A program made the position numbers and the translations under genes. Below are positions 26,667-34,734 of a DNA stretch of 35,994 nt, one piece after another (positions within the stretch are counted from its first letter, which is position 1; every line of letters starts with the position of its first letter). Source of the DNA: GCA-2686265 sp036010965 (GTDB lineage Bacteria; Planctomycetota; UBA1135; GCA-002686595); NCBI GenBank assembly GCA_036010965.1, contig DASCMO010000078.1, positions 1 through 35,994 on the forward strand, read 5' to 3'. The notes beneath the pieces were generated by a model. The model saw only the letters and a list, made by a program, of their open reading frames with translations, did no database searches and was not told where the DNA came from.

Positions 26667-27740
26667 GTGAGCACCGCTCCCATCCTCATCGTCAAGACCG
26701 GGGCACTAGGCGACGTCCTGCGCACGACCTCGATCCTGCCGGGGCTGCGCGAGCGCCACCCCGCCGCGCCCCTCGTGTGGTTGACCGCGTGCGGCGCCGC
26801 GGACCTCGTGCGCTCCCACCCGCTGCTGGACGAGGTGATCGCGATCGATCTCGCCGCCTCTGACGCCCCCGCGACCTGGGAGTGCGCTCTTCGTGGACGT
26901 CGCTTCTCGTGGGTGATCTCCCTCGACGACGAGCGCGACCTCTGCCGCCTGGCGGGCGGGCTCGAGAGCGAGCGCCTCTCGGGCGCGCTCGAAGGGAGCG
27001 ACGGCGCGTTGACCTACACCGCGGACGTGGCGCCCTGGTTCGACATGGGCCTGCTCTCCGCGCACGGCAAGCAGGCCGCTGACCGGCTCAAACTGATCAA
27101 CCGCGAGAGTCACGCGGCGCTCTTCGCGCGCATGCTGGAGGTGGCGCCGGGCAGGAGCGAGCTCGTCCTGCCGCGCGCGTCCCTCGAGCGCGCGGCCGCC
27201 TTTGCCGGCGAGCACGGCCTGCAGGAGCCGCGACCGCTGATCGGCCTGAACACTGGAGCCGGCGGGCGCTGGACGTCGAAGCAGCTCACGGTCGAGACGA
27301 CCGTGGCCTTGGCGGCAGAGATCGACCGTGCACGGGAGGGACGGGTGCTCTTCCTGCTGCTCGGCGGCCCCGAGGAGAGCGAGCGCAACGCGCGCCTGGC
27401 GAGCGAACTCGCCGCGGGCGAGCACCCGCTGCGCGTGGTCGACAGCGGGACCGAGAACTCTTTGCTCGACTTCGCCGCGCTGATCGATCTCTGCGACCTC
27501 GTGATCTCCAGCGACAGCCTGGCTCTGCACATGGCCGTGGCACGGCGCGTTCCGACCGTGTGCTTCTTCGCGCCCACCTCCGCGGCGGAGATCGAGCTCC
27601 ACGGCCGGGGCGAGAAGGTCGTCAGCACGGCCCCCGATGTCTGTTCCTATCGTCCCGACGCCGATCGCTCGACCCTGACCCCCGAACGGCTCTACGCGGC
27701 GGTGGAGCGCGTGCTCGCCGCCGAGGACTTCGATTCCTGA
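26667..27740 (+). CDS. glycosyltransferase family 9 (ADP-heptose:LPS heptosyltransferase-like)
   Basis: Protein of 357 residues from GTG 26667, 13 bases after the AOR stop. The N-terminus ILIVKTGALGDVLRTTSILP is the classic GT9 start, with KTGALGD contacting the acceptor. The second domain contains PLIGLNTGAGGRWTSKQL, LFLLLGGPEE and the donor-site segment LCDLVISSDSLALHMAVARR-VPTVCFFAP-T. Both Rossmann domains are complete and the length is normal. It would transfer a heptose or similar sugar from a nucleotide donor to a lipopolysaccharide core or other glycan at the inner face of the membrane. The exact sugar cannot be told. Close spacing suggests cotranscription with the AOR-MoaD gene and the small membrane protein, though no functional link is evident. 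Confidence 0.92.
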   Translation: MSTAPILIVKTGALGDVLRTTSILPGLRERHPAAPLVWLTACGAADLVRSHPLLDEVIAIDLAASDAPATWECALRGRRFSWVISLDDERDLCRLAGGLESERLSGALEGSDGALTYTADVAPWFDMGLLSAHGKQAADRLKLINRESHAALFARMLEVAPGRSELVLPRASLERAAAFAGEHGLQEPRPLIGLNTGAGGRWTSKQLTVETTVALAAEIDRAREGRVLFLLLGGPEESERNARLASELAAGEHPLRVVDSGTENSLLDFAALIDLCDLVISSDSLALHMAVARRVPTVCFFAPTSAAEIELHGRGEKVVSTAPDVCSYRPDADRSTLTPERLYAAVERVLAAEDFDS

Positions 27741-27747
27741 ACTCAGC

Positions 27748-27954
27748 ATGCCCTCCACTCCGCTCCAGAAGTTCGGCAAGCTGCTCGAGGCCCTGGGCCT
27801 GCTCGTGATCCTCGTGGGCCTATCGATGTCGATCGGCCTGGGCCTCGAGGACGAGGGCCTGGCGTCGATGGCGAGCGAGTTTCAGGGCCTGATGATCGGC
27901 GGAGCGCTCTTTTGCCTGGGCTTTCTCCTCGAGCGCACCGGCGGCGGGCGCTGA
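27748..27954 (+). CDS. small two-helix membrane protein, 68 residues
   Basis: ATG 27748 lies seven bases after the GT9 stop. Two hydrophobic helices are clear: LLEALGLLVILVGLSMSIGL and LMIGGALFCLGFLLE, separated by a short acidic loop (EDEGLASMASEF). Such short double-span proteins are common next to glycosyltransferase and transport genes, but I know no named family for this one. The composition and position argue for a real gene rather than a chance frame. Function unknown. Confidence 0.7.
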   Translation: MPSTPLQKFGKLLEALGLLVILVGLSMSIGLGLEDEGLASMASEFQGLMIGGALFCLGFLLERTGGGR

Positions 27955-28022
27955 GGGCCGGTCGATGAGCGAGGAGGGTCGGCGCGGCGATGGGCTGGCC
28001 GCCATCCGCAGCCTGCCGCGCT

Positions 28023-29984
28023 TCAGCGTCCGGCACCGTCCATCTTCGCCCGCCGCCGGCCGATGCGCCGGACGGCTTCGAGCAGCGAGGTGAGCTCGGC
28101 GTCGAGGGCCTCGTCGCTCTCGGCGCGCGCCGCGCGCAGGCTGGGGAAGACCTCGGCCCCATAGCCGGTCTCGCGGCTGGGGCTCCACAGGCGGTTGGTG
28201 AACCAGGGCCGGCCCGCGAGGCCCTGCGGGGCGGCCAGGATCGAGTAGAAGCGTTGCTCGCCTAGCTCCGGCGGGCTCGCGCTGTGCTCGAGGAGGCGCG
28301 CGAGGTCGGCGAAGCCCTCGGCCAGGAGCGTCGCGTGCTCAACTCCCAGCCAGGAGGCCTGGTCCATCGCGAGCTGCGCCAGGGTCCAGGCCGCCTCCAC
28401 CTCGTCGAGGCTGCGCGTGCCGCGTCGGGCGAGCTCGATCAGGAGCTCGGCAAAGAACTGGCCGACCAGCTCGTGGGCTTGCCAGGAGGGGTCGAGGAAG
28501 CGCTCGACCTGGGCGAAGTCGTCGAAGGCCGTGTGGTACTGCCCGCCGCCGGCGCCCCTGAAGGCGATGTCGATCACCGGCAGGTTGAGGTGGTGCAGGA
28601 AGGCGGCGAAGTCGGAGCCCGAGCCTGGAAGGCCGAGGGCCGGTCCGCGCGTGCCCGCTGCTTCGACCCATTCTTCCCAGAGGTTGGCCGGTCCATCTGG
28701 ATCGGGAGTCGGCACGCGCAGCAGGGCGCGGCGTAGGGCGCCCAGGGTGCCGGGGCTTCCCGATGCGCCGCGAAAGTGCTTGCCGCCCACGGCAGCGTCG
28801 GCGTTCACATAGCAGATGGCGTGCTCGATCAGGTGGGTGGCGTTGGCCTCGACCCACTCGGTGCTCCCGAGCAGGCCCGGTTCCTCGGCGTCCCAGAAGC
28901 ACAGGACGAGGGAGTTCTTCGGCCGCCAGCCGGTGGCCGCGCGCGCTCCCAGGTGCTGGGCGGCGCGCAGCAGGGCGACGGTTCCCCCGCCGGCGTCGTT
29001 GGCGCCGCGCACCCAGGCGTCGCGGTGATTGCCGGCCAGCACGATGCTGGCGCCGGCGCCCTCGAGGCGCGCGATGACGTTGGTGATCGTGCGCAGCTCG
29101 CGCGGCTGGTCGATGAAGAGGCGCACCTCGACGGGGCCGGGGCCCAGGGGCTGGCCTTGCTCCTCGCCCGTCGGCGCGCCTCTCGCGAGCAGGGCGCGGA
29201 TGGCCAGGGCTTCGCGGGCGGGGATCGGCATGCAGGGGATGCGCGGCAGGGCGTCGGCCAGGGCGTCGCCCCGCAGGCGGCGGACCTTCTCTCCGGGGGC
29301 GGGGGAGGCCCAGCCGGGGGTCGATGGGTCGCCGGGAGCGGCGTCCATGGGCAGGATCGATCCGCGCTGCACGGCCCAGTCGGGTTTCCATGGGCCCGCC
29401 GGCCAGGTCGGGCCGCGTCCCGCGCCGTCGTCGTCGGGGTCGTTGTAGAGCAGCATGCCGACCATGCCGTGCTCCTCGGCCAGGGCGCTCTTGATGCCCC
29501 GGTAGCTTCGGCCGTAGCGCGCCAGGGCGATGTGGCCGCGGCAGTCGATCCCCGCGCGCGCCAGGCGCTCGAAGTCGCTGCGTAGTCCGTAGCCCACATC
29601 CAGCACGGCAGCGCGCACCTCGCCGCTGGCGGACCAGGCGTTGAAGGGCGGCACGTCGCCGGGCGGGTGGGCGTCGGGATCAAAGCGCTCGCGTCGTTCG
29701 AGGACGACGTGTTCGCCGTCGAGGACCGTGATCTCCAGGCGGCGCGGCAGGGAGAGCAGCACTTCGCGCCGGTCCAACTCCACCTGCCAGCCCGCCTCGC
29801 GTAGATGGCGTGCCACCAGCTCGGCGCCCCAGGGCGAACCGCTCGTCCCCGCCAGCCGCGGCTGGCGAGTGAGCTCGAGCAGCAGTTCGCGCGCAGGGGG
29901 CGGCGCGTCCTGAGCCGCAGCGCCCGTCGTGCACAGGTAGCAGGCGCTGAGGGCGAGCAAAACACGGATCCGTGCGTGGAGCAT
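28023..29984 (-). CDS. M28 (glutamate carboxypeptidase II-like) exported metallopeptidase
   Basis: Protein of 653 residues from the ATG at 29984, which gives a signal peptide (MLHARIRVLLALSACYLCTT, then GAAAQD); upstream in-frame ATGs would add Arg-rich residues. A PA-like domain occupies ~120-280 (GHIALARYGRSYRGIKSALA, MLLYNDPDDDG). The peptidase core has every zinc ligand with GCPII spacing: His320 (NHRDAW), Asp330 (GANDAGGG), Glu367/Glu368 (WDAEEPGLLGS), Asp396 (NADAAVGG) and His484 (QYHTAFDDF), plus GSGSDFAAFLHHL. A helical dimer domain ends the protein. It probably cleaves acidic peptides or a C-terminal residue outside the cytoplasm as a di-zinc enzyme. It diverges from the heparinase-like gene with 129 bases between starts. 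Confidence 0.93.
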   Translation of the reverse strand: MLHARIRVLLALSACYLCTTGAAAQDAPPPARELLLELTRQPRLAGTSGSPWGAELVARHLREAGWQVELDRREVLLSLPRRLEITVLDGEHVVLERRERFDPDAHPPGDVPPFNAWSASGEVRAAVLDVGYGLRSDFERLARAGIDCRGHIALARYGRSYRGIKSALAEEHGMVGMLLYNDPDDDGAGRGPTWPAGPWKPDWAVQRGSILPMDAAPGDPSTPGWASPAPGEKVRRLRGDALADALPRIPCMPIPAREALAIRALLARGAPTGEEQGQPLGPGPVEVRLFIDQPRELRTITNVIARLEGAGASIVLAGNHRDAWVRGANDAGGGTVALLRAAQHLGARAATGWRPKNSLVLCFWDAEEPGLLGSTEWVEANATHLIEHAICYVNADAAVGGKHFRGASGSPGTLGALRRALLRVPTPDPDGPANLWEEWVEAAGTRGPALGLPGSGSDFAAFLHHLNLPVIDIAFRGAGGGQYHTAFDDFAQVERFLDPSWQAHELVGQFFAELLIELARRGTRSLDEVEAAWTLAQLAMDQASWLGVEHATLLAEGFADLARLLEHSASPPELGEQRFYSILAAPQGLAGRPWFTNRLWSPSRETGYGAEVFPSLRAARAESDEALDAELTSLLEAVRRIGRRRAKMDGAGR

Positions 29985-30113
29985 GGCTGCGAGTCTAGCT
30001 CGGACTCGCGCCAGGCGTGCCATTCGGGATCGTCGAGGATCTTCGTCCACCTGCCCTGTCGAGATCCACTCCCTGCGGTACCTTGTATTCTCGGGAACCT
30101 GAGCTCCTCCACC

Positions 30114-31913
30114 ATGTCAACGATGCTTGCACTGCGCGCCGGATCATCGGCGCTCGCGCTCCTTGCGGGTGTGCTGGCGAGCGCGCCCGCGGTGGGGCAG
30201 ATGTCGATCGGGTCGACGACGGGCATTCTGCCTCCCGCCGATCCGACCGAGTCGCTCTTGCTCGGGGAGGACCTCACGGCCTTTCGTGCATCGTGGCTCG
30301 TGCCCGTGACCGAGCAGCAGCGGATCTGGCGCGACGATACGGTCGCGCGCGCGGGACAGGCGACCAGTGGAGGGGTGCCGCCGGACTTCACGACCGCGGT
30401 CATCGACGCGAGCATTGCCCAGGCAGCGGCCCTGCGCTGGGCGATGGGGGACGATGCGGGCGATCTCGCCAAGGCAATCGACGTCCTGCTCGTGCTTGAG
30501 GTGCCGTGGGGCACCCAGATCACGCGCACCGAGGTCATGACGAGCTATCTCTGCGCCTACGATTATGTACGCGGGGCGGACCCCGTCGAGTTGCCGCAGG
30601 CCGTGCGGGATCTGATCGAGGGGCGCTTGTTGTCGCAGGCCGAGAGCCTGACCACGGGCTTCACCGCCAGCAACGCCCGCGCCAAGGTCGGCGCGACGCG
30701 CGCTCTGGCCGGCGTGCTGTTGCGCGATCAGACGCTGCTCGACCGCGGCCTGGGCGACTTGCAGGCCCACTTCGACTACAGCACGACCGACGACGGCTGG
30801 TTCACCGACAGCCAGGGGCACTACCTCAACTACACCCTGAGCCACCTCGCTCCCTTCCTGCGCGCCTACGAGCGCGGCTCGGGGGTGGACCTCTACCCGA
30901 ACCTGGCGCCCTACGCGGAGATGTCGATCGGCTTGCGGATGCCCGGAGGGCGGGTGCCCAACGTCTCCAACGGCACGAACACCCCGGTGGCGGTGCACTT
31001 GTTCTCGCAGACTCCTGACCCGCAGACGGCCGGGCGTTTGATGTGGAACCTGACCGACGGTGTCCCCGCCGCCTATGTCTGGACGACGACCAACGTCCTC
31101 AACAACGACTGGCACTACACGAGCTTCTTCGGCCTGACCGACTTTGCGAATGTCCCGCCCGCCGCGCCGCCCGTGTGGACCTCGTTCTTCGCGCGCGGGC
31201 AGAGCAAGGTGACGGTCTTGCGGCGTGACTGGTCGGAGGGGAGCGACTGGCTCTGCCTCTCACCGGGCATCGACAGCCCCGCCGGCTTGCTGGGCATCCC
31301 CGCGTTCCATTCCCACAACGACACCCTGGAGCTGCTCGTCTGCGCCAAGGGCGAGTACTTGCTGGTCGCTCCGGGCTATGCGCGGGATGATCTCTCCAAC
31401 TCGCCTCCCGGTTTCACGCCCAGGCGTGCGGACTGGCACAACGTGCTGCTGGTGGACGGCGATGTCGGCGCCGGTGAGCAGGGCCGCAAGATGAGGCCGG
31501 GGGACTTCGATTACGCGCCGCCGGTGTTCGGAGCTGTCGGCGGTAGTGCCTCGGCCACCTTGAGCACCCACTACCGTTCCACGGATGTCTCCCGCAGCGT
31601 CTCTTTCCCGGGCAACGACCACTTCGTCGTGCGCGACACCTTGAACTCGTCCTCAGTGCACGAGTACGGCTTGAATTTGGTGGGTCGTGGGACGCTCACG
31701 ATCCTGGTCGAGACGCCGGAGCTGATCCGGGTGCGGTGGGCCGTGAACGGTCATCGGGCGACCGTCACGGTCACGGCTTCGGAGCCGCTGCGGCTCGAGA
31801 CCGCGTCGCTCTGGATGCACGACACCTACAACGTCTTCGAGCCCACGCAGCGCATGACCGCCATCCTCGACGGCGCGGACGCCCAGTTCCTGACGGTGAT
31901 CACCACCCGCTGA
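30114..31913 (+). CDS. exported heparinase II/III-like protein (polysaccharide lyase fold)
   Basis: Protein of 599 residues from ATG 30114 (ATG 30123 is three codons in). Residues 1-28 form a signal peptide (MLALRAGSSALALLAGVLAS, then APAVGQ). Residues ~40-340 are mainly helical and fit an (alpha/alpha) toroid of alginate- or heparinase-type lyases, with DSQGHYLNYTLSHLAPFL in the region of the active-site Asn/Tyr. The C-terminal half is a beta-sandwich with the heparinase II/III pattern: FHSHNDTLELLVCAKGEYL (His399, His401), LLVAPGYARDD and DWHNVLLVDG. These enzymes cut acidic polysaccharides such as alginate or glycosaminoglycans by beta-elimination. The substrate cannot be told and the family also includes non-lyase members. 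It is an outlier in GC-third-position sequence only slightly. No other carbohydrate genes are adjacent. Confidence 0.8.
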   Translation: MSTMLALRAGSSALALLAGVLASAPAVGQMSIGSTTGILPPADPTESLLLGEDLTAFRASWLVPVTEQQRIWRDDTVARAGQATSGGVPPDFTTAVIDASIAQAAALRWAMGDDAGDLAKAIDVLLVLEVPWGTQITRTEVMTSYLCAYDYVRGADPVELPQAVRDLIEGRLLSQAESLTTGFTASNARAKVGATRALAGVLLRDQTLLDRGLGDLQAHFDYSTTDDGWFTDSQGHYLNYTLSHLAPFLRAYERGSGVDLYPNLAPYAEMSIGLRMPGGRVPNVSNGTNTPVAVHLFSQTPDPQTAGRLMWNLTDGVPAAYVWTTTNVLNNDWHYTSFFGLTDFANVPPAAPPVWTSFFARGQSKVTVLRRDWSEGSDWLCLSPGIDSPAGLLGIPAFHSHNDTLELLVCAKGEYLLVAPGYARDDLSNSPPGFTPRRADWHNVLLVDGDVGAGEQGRKMRPGDFDYAPPVFGAVGGSASATLSTHYRSTDVSRSVSFPGNDHFVVRDTLNSSSVHEYGLNLVGRGTLTILVETPELIRVRWAVNGHRATVTVTASEPLRLETASLWMHDTYNVFEPTQRMTAILDGADAQFLTVITTR

Positions 31914-31914
31914 T

Positions 31915-31977
31915 GCGTACGGTGTCGCACACCGATCGTCCCTTCCTCGAGAGGTAGGGACCAAACGACGCGTACGC
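31915..31977 (+). terminator. multi-hairpin element after the heparinase-like gene
   Basis: Directly after the stop, two hairpins lie within a closing helix. GGTGT-CGC-ACACC (31921-31933) is one. GTCCCT-T-CCTC-GA-GAGG-T-AGGGAC (31938-31961) is the other, with one T-T mismatch. GCGTAC (31915-31920) can pair with GTACGC (31972-31977) around both. No T tract follows, so termination may need Rho or the element may protect the 3' end. Confidence 0.4.
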
Positions 31978-32066
31978 GCCGGACACTGCTCGCCACCGCC
32001 AGACCAGAGCGGATGGGCGTCGCGGAGCCTGCTCGGCTTTCAGGGATGGAGCGCTCGCTCCACCCG

Positions 32067-32858
32067 TCACTTCCCCTCTTTCCCCTCCTCGCGACTCCAG
32101 TCCTCCCACGGGCCGACGAAGAAGGAGAAGCGACCGCCGAGGCCATTCTTGCGCAGGTGGGCGCGGTAGGTGCCGAGTTGCTCGGGCCCCAGCAGGGCGC
32201 TGATCTCGGCGCGGTGGGCCGTGCGGTGCTCCGCGAAGAGCAATCCCAGGTCCTCCTCTGAGGTCTCGCCCGCGGCCCACAGGCGCGTCATCTCGCGGTT
32301 GCGCTCGTTCTGCAGCACGACCAGGTCGCGCATGCCCCCGAGCTGGCCCGCGCCGAGGAAGAGCTTCTCCCCTAGGTCGGCGACGGTGGTGTCGAGCTTC
32401 GCGTCGAAGTCGTCGTACTCCTTGTTGGCCTTCACCTCCTCCTCGCGCCGACCCGCGAGCTCCTCCTGCCATTCTTCTTCCTCCTTCTCCTCCTCGATCT
32501 GGGTCACGACCGCGGTGACCTGGGCTTTGAACGCGTCCTCTCCGCCCGGAATCGACGCGGCCGCGCTCCCCTGCAGCTGGCCCGCCGCTGCGAGCCCGTC
32601 CTCATCCTCCGTGAGTGTCGCCGCCTCGCGCCGGGCGAGTACACCCTGCTGGCGCAGGGCCGCGACCTCCATCGACAACTCGTCGATCCGCGCGCGGAGC
32701 GAGTCCAACTCGTTGTCGGTCGCGGCGCCCGGGCCGGGGAGAGCCACTCCCGGCGCGATCGCAGACGCTGCAGGGTCATGCAGGGCGCTCACCATGAAGA
32801 AGGCGGTCGCGGCGGAGAGTACGGTGCAGCCGATGATCACGAGCAGAGCGTTGCGCAT
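32067..32858 (-). CDS. membrane-anchored coiled-coil protein of unknown function
   Basis: Protein of 263 residues from the ATG at 32858. One N-terminal helix (NALLVIIGCTVLSAATAFFM) acts as a signal anchor. It is followed by a heptad segment (LDSLRARIDELSMEVAALRQ), a flexible Ala/Gly-rich stretch, and a strongly acidic/charged helix (QIEEEKEEEEWQEELAGRRE). The C-terminal part contains LLGPEQLGTYRAHLRKNG, which looks like the L-x-P-E-Q helix of Spy/CpxP-like or metal-stress periplasmic proteins, but the match is too short to assign the family. It converges with the heparinase-like gene and diverges from the HAD-kinase gene. Likely periplasmic; job unknown. Confidence 0.75.
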   Translation of the reverse strand: MRNALLVIIGCTVLSAATAFFMVSALHDPAASAIAPGVALPGPGAATDNELDSLRARIDELSMEVAALRQQGVLARREAATLTEDEDGLAAAGQLQGSAAASIPGGEDAFKAQVTAVVTQIEEEKEEEEWQEELAGRREEEVKANKEYDDFDAKLDTTVADLGEKLFLGAGQLGGMRDLVVLQNERNREMTRLWAAGETSEEDLGLLFAEHRTAHRAEISALLGPEQLGTYRAHLRKNGLGGRFSFFVGPWEDWSREEGKEGK

Positions 32859-33083
32859 GGTGTCGAGAGAGTCGGGGGCCTTGGTGAAGAGTTCAGCATA
32901 GCGCCCGCTCCAATTCGCCGGGAGTACCTCTCGGGCTCGGGATCACGATGGGGGAGGCGAGGGGCAGCGCAGCGGCGCCTCGGTGCCACCGAACGCCGCG
33001 AGGGCGCGAGAGCCCCCGCACCCGAGGTGCTCGCGAACTAATGTGGTGGAGGTCGGTCGAGCTTGGTATCTCTCGATGTCGCC

Positions 33084-34340
33084 ATGGACGCCTCCTTCCC
33101 CTTCGACGCCGTGCTCTTCGATCTCGACGGCACGCTGCTCGCCACCGACCGCTTCTGGCTGCCGGCCGCGCGCGTGGGCGCGCGGCGCGCCTTCGAGGAG
33201 CTGGGCCTCGAGCGCGAGCTGCCCGGCAGCGAGGAGTGGCTGGGCCTTGTCGGCCTACCCATCAAGCAAGGCTTCCGCGATCTCTTCGCGGACCTGAAGC
33301 CGGAACAGGCGGACCTCATCCTGGCGCGCTGCACCGAGGAAGAACACTTCGCAATGAAGTCCGGCGGCGCGGCTCTGCTCCCCGGCGTCGCCGAGGCCCT
33401 CGCGGACTTCGCCGCGCGCGGCGTCGCCATGGGGATCGCGAGCAACTGCTACCAGACCTACCTCGACACGGCGCTCGAAAGCGTCGGCCTCGCCCGCTGG
33501 ATCGACGAGGCACGCTGCCTGGAGTCCCCGGGGATCCGGGACAAGGCCGGGATGATCGCCGACCTGCTCCAGACCTTCGGCACACACAGCGCCGTGATGG
33601 TCGGCGACCGCGCCGGAGACCGGGACGCGGCCCACGCCAACGGCCTGCCCCACGTACACCTCTCCAACGGCTTCGCTCCGCGCGGAGAGCAGGTCGAGTG
33701 CGAGGCGGTGATCGAGGACTTCCTCGAGTTGAAGGGCGTCCTGGAAGGGCGCACGCGCTGGATCGAGGGGGCCCTGGCGTCCGTCGGTCTCAAGGACGGG
33801 CGCGGACCATGCTCGGTGGGCATCACCGGCCACGAAGGTTCGGGCCGCGGCCTCTTCGCCCGCGACGCGGCGCGCCTGCTCCGAGCCCGCGGCCGACCGA
33901 CCGAGGTGCTGGCCCTGGAGCGACCCGCCGTGGGCAGTGCCCTCGCCCTGGAGGCCGCCGACCCCGCCACAGCGCCGCTCGACATCGAAGCGTTGACCCA
34001 GGGTGTCCTAGCGCCCCACGCCCGGGGCGAGCCCGTGCGCTGGGAAGGGTCTCCGACGAGCGCGCCCTTCACCCTCGCCCCCGAGGACGTCTTGCTGGTC
34101 GAGGGCCCCTTCCTGACCCACCCGAGCCTGCGCCCGCGGCTCGAACGCGTGATCCACCTCGACGCGCCCGAGGACCTGCGCCTGCGGCGCTTCGCCGCCC
34201 GCGAGGGAAGTCACGAGGCCCTGGAGTGGATGCGCCGAGAGGTGCTGGGCGCCGAGCGCGCCTTCGACCGGCAGTGCGCCGGCGCGGCCGGCGCGGACCT
34301 GCTCCTCGACGCCTCCAACGCCCTGGGCAGCGCGCCCTGA
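33084..34340 (+). CDS. HAD phosphatase fused to P-loop kinase-like domain with degraded Walker A
   Basis: Protein of 418 residues from ATG 33084 (MDASFPFDAVLFDLDGTLL); a TTG at 33063 is also in frame. Residues ~7-215 are a complete HAD hydrolase of the phosphoglycolate phosphatase / beta-phosphoglucomutase type: motif I DLDGT (13-17), motif II GIASNCYQ with Ser/Asn, a Lys in RDKAGM (154) and motif IV VGDRAGDRDAA. Residues ~243-415 follow the fold of uridine-kinase-like P-loop enzymes, but the Walker A reads G249-H-E-G-S-G-R255-G256, with Arg and Gly where Lys and Ser/Thr normally bind phosphate and Mg. Later features remain: LLVEGPFLTHPSLR, VIHLDAPEDLRLRRF. The N-terminal half should be an active phosphatase; the second may bind a nucleotide or sense one without catalysis. 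The substrate is unknown. Confidence 0.82.
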   Translation: MDASFPFDAVLFDLDGTLLATDRFWLPAARVGARRAFEELGLERELPGSEEWLGLVGLPIKQGFRDLFADLKPEQADLILARCTEEEHFAMKSGGAALLPGVAEALADFAARGVAMGIASNCYQTYLDTALESVGLARWIDEARCLESPGIRDKAGMIADLLQTFGTHSAVMVGDRAGDRDAAHANGLPHVHLSNGFAPRGEQVECEAVIEDFLELKGVLEGRTRWIEGALASVGLKDGRGPCSVGITGHEGSGRGLFARDAARLLRARGRPTEVLALERPAVGSALALEAADPATAPLDIEALTQGVLAPHARGEPVRWEGSPTSAPFTLAPEDVLLVEGPFLTHPSLRPRLERVIHLDAPEDLRLRRFAAREGSHEALEWMRREVLGAERAFDRQCAGAAGADLLLDASNALGSAP

Positions 34341-34359
34341 CGGGTTGGGCGGGCGGTGC

Positions 34360-34389
34360 TTGCCTCCGACCTCGCCGGCGCACTAAACT
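34360..34389 (+). promoter_or_regulatory. candidate sigma-70-type promoter upstream of rpoZ
   Basis: TTGCCT (34360-34365) and TAAACT (34384-34389) are separated by 18 bases, each matching four of six positions of the standard hexamers. It is one of the few AT-rich spots in the gap. Planctomycete promoter rules are poorly known, so this is tentative. Confidence 0.3.
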
Positions 34390-34403
34390 GATCCGTTCGG
34401 TCG

Positions 34404-34427
34404 TGCCCCGCATGCCGTCGCGGGGCA
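34404..34427 (+). other. 8-bp hairpin in the rpoZ upstream region
   Basis: TGCCCCGC and GCGGGGCA form a perfect stem around an 8-base loop, 64 bases after the HAD-kinase stop and 89 bases before rpoZ. Without a following T tract it could be a weak terminator for the upstream gene or a leader structure in the rpoZ-lpxK message. Confidence 0.4.
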
Positions 34428-34515
34428 GTTGCCCAGCCGATCCGGCGCGGGCCGGGGGCCAGCGACGCCCCGCCCCACCCTCTCTCCTTCGCGCGCCCGC
34501 GGTGCCACGGAACTC

Positions 34516-34734
34516 ATGGAACAACAAACCCTCCCCCAGCGCCTGCAGAAGTCCGTCTGCGGTTCCTTCCACAAGACCGCCCTCCTGCAAAAGCGCGTGC
34601 GCGAGCTGATCCGCGGAGCTGCGCCGCTGATCGAGACCCGCGAAGAGAACCCGATCAAGATCGCCTTCCTCGAGATGGAACGCGGACTGATCGAGTTGAT
34701 CCCCGACGAGGAAACCCCTCCCGCCGCCCTGTGA
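34516..34734 (+). CDS. rpoZ: DNA-directed RNA polymerase omega subunit (rpoZ-like)
   Basis: Protein of 72 residues from ATG 34516. The segment SFHKTALLQKRVRELIRGAA followed by PLIE and then ENPIKIAFLEMERGLIEL fits the omega subunit: a basic helix that contacts beta-prime, and the conserved N-P-x-x-I-A-x-x-E helix. Short length and the position of the motifs match the planctomycete form, which lacks the long tail of other omegas. It helps assemble RNA polymerase and may bind ppGpp. The stop overlaps the lpxK start (GTGA). The usual neighbour gmk is absent here. The family is small and divergent, so a chance resemblance cannot be fully excluded. Confidence 0.72.
   Translation: MEQQTLPQRLQKSVCGSFHKTALLQKRVRELIRGAAPLIETREENPIKIAFLEMERGLIELIPDEETPPAAL

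Noticed and set aside
27955..28022. Short plus-strand frame starting at ATG 27965 after the small membrane protein
   Set aside because: It runs straight into the antisense of the M28 peptidase gene with no motif and no clear end of its own.
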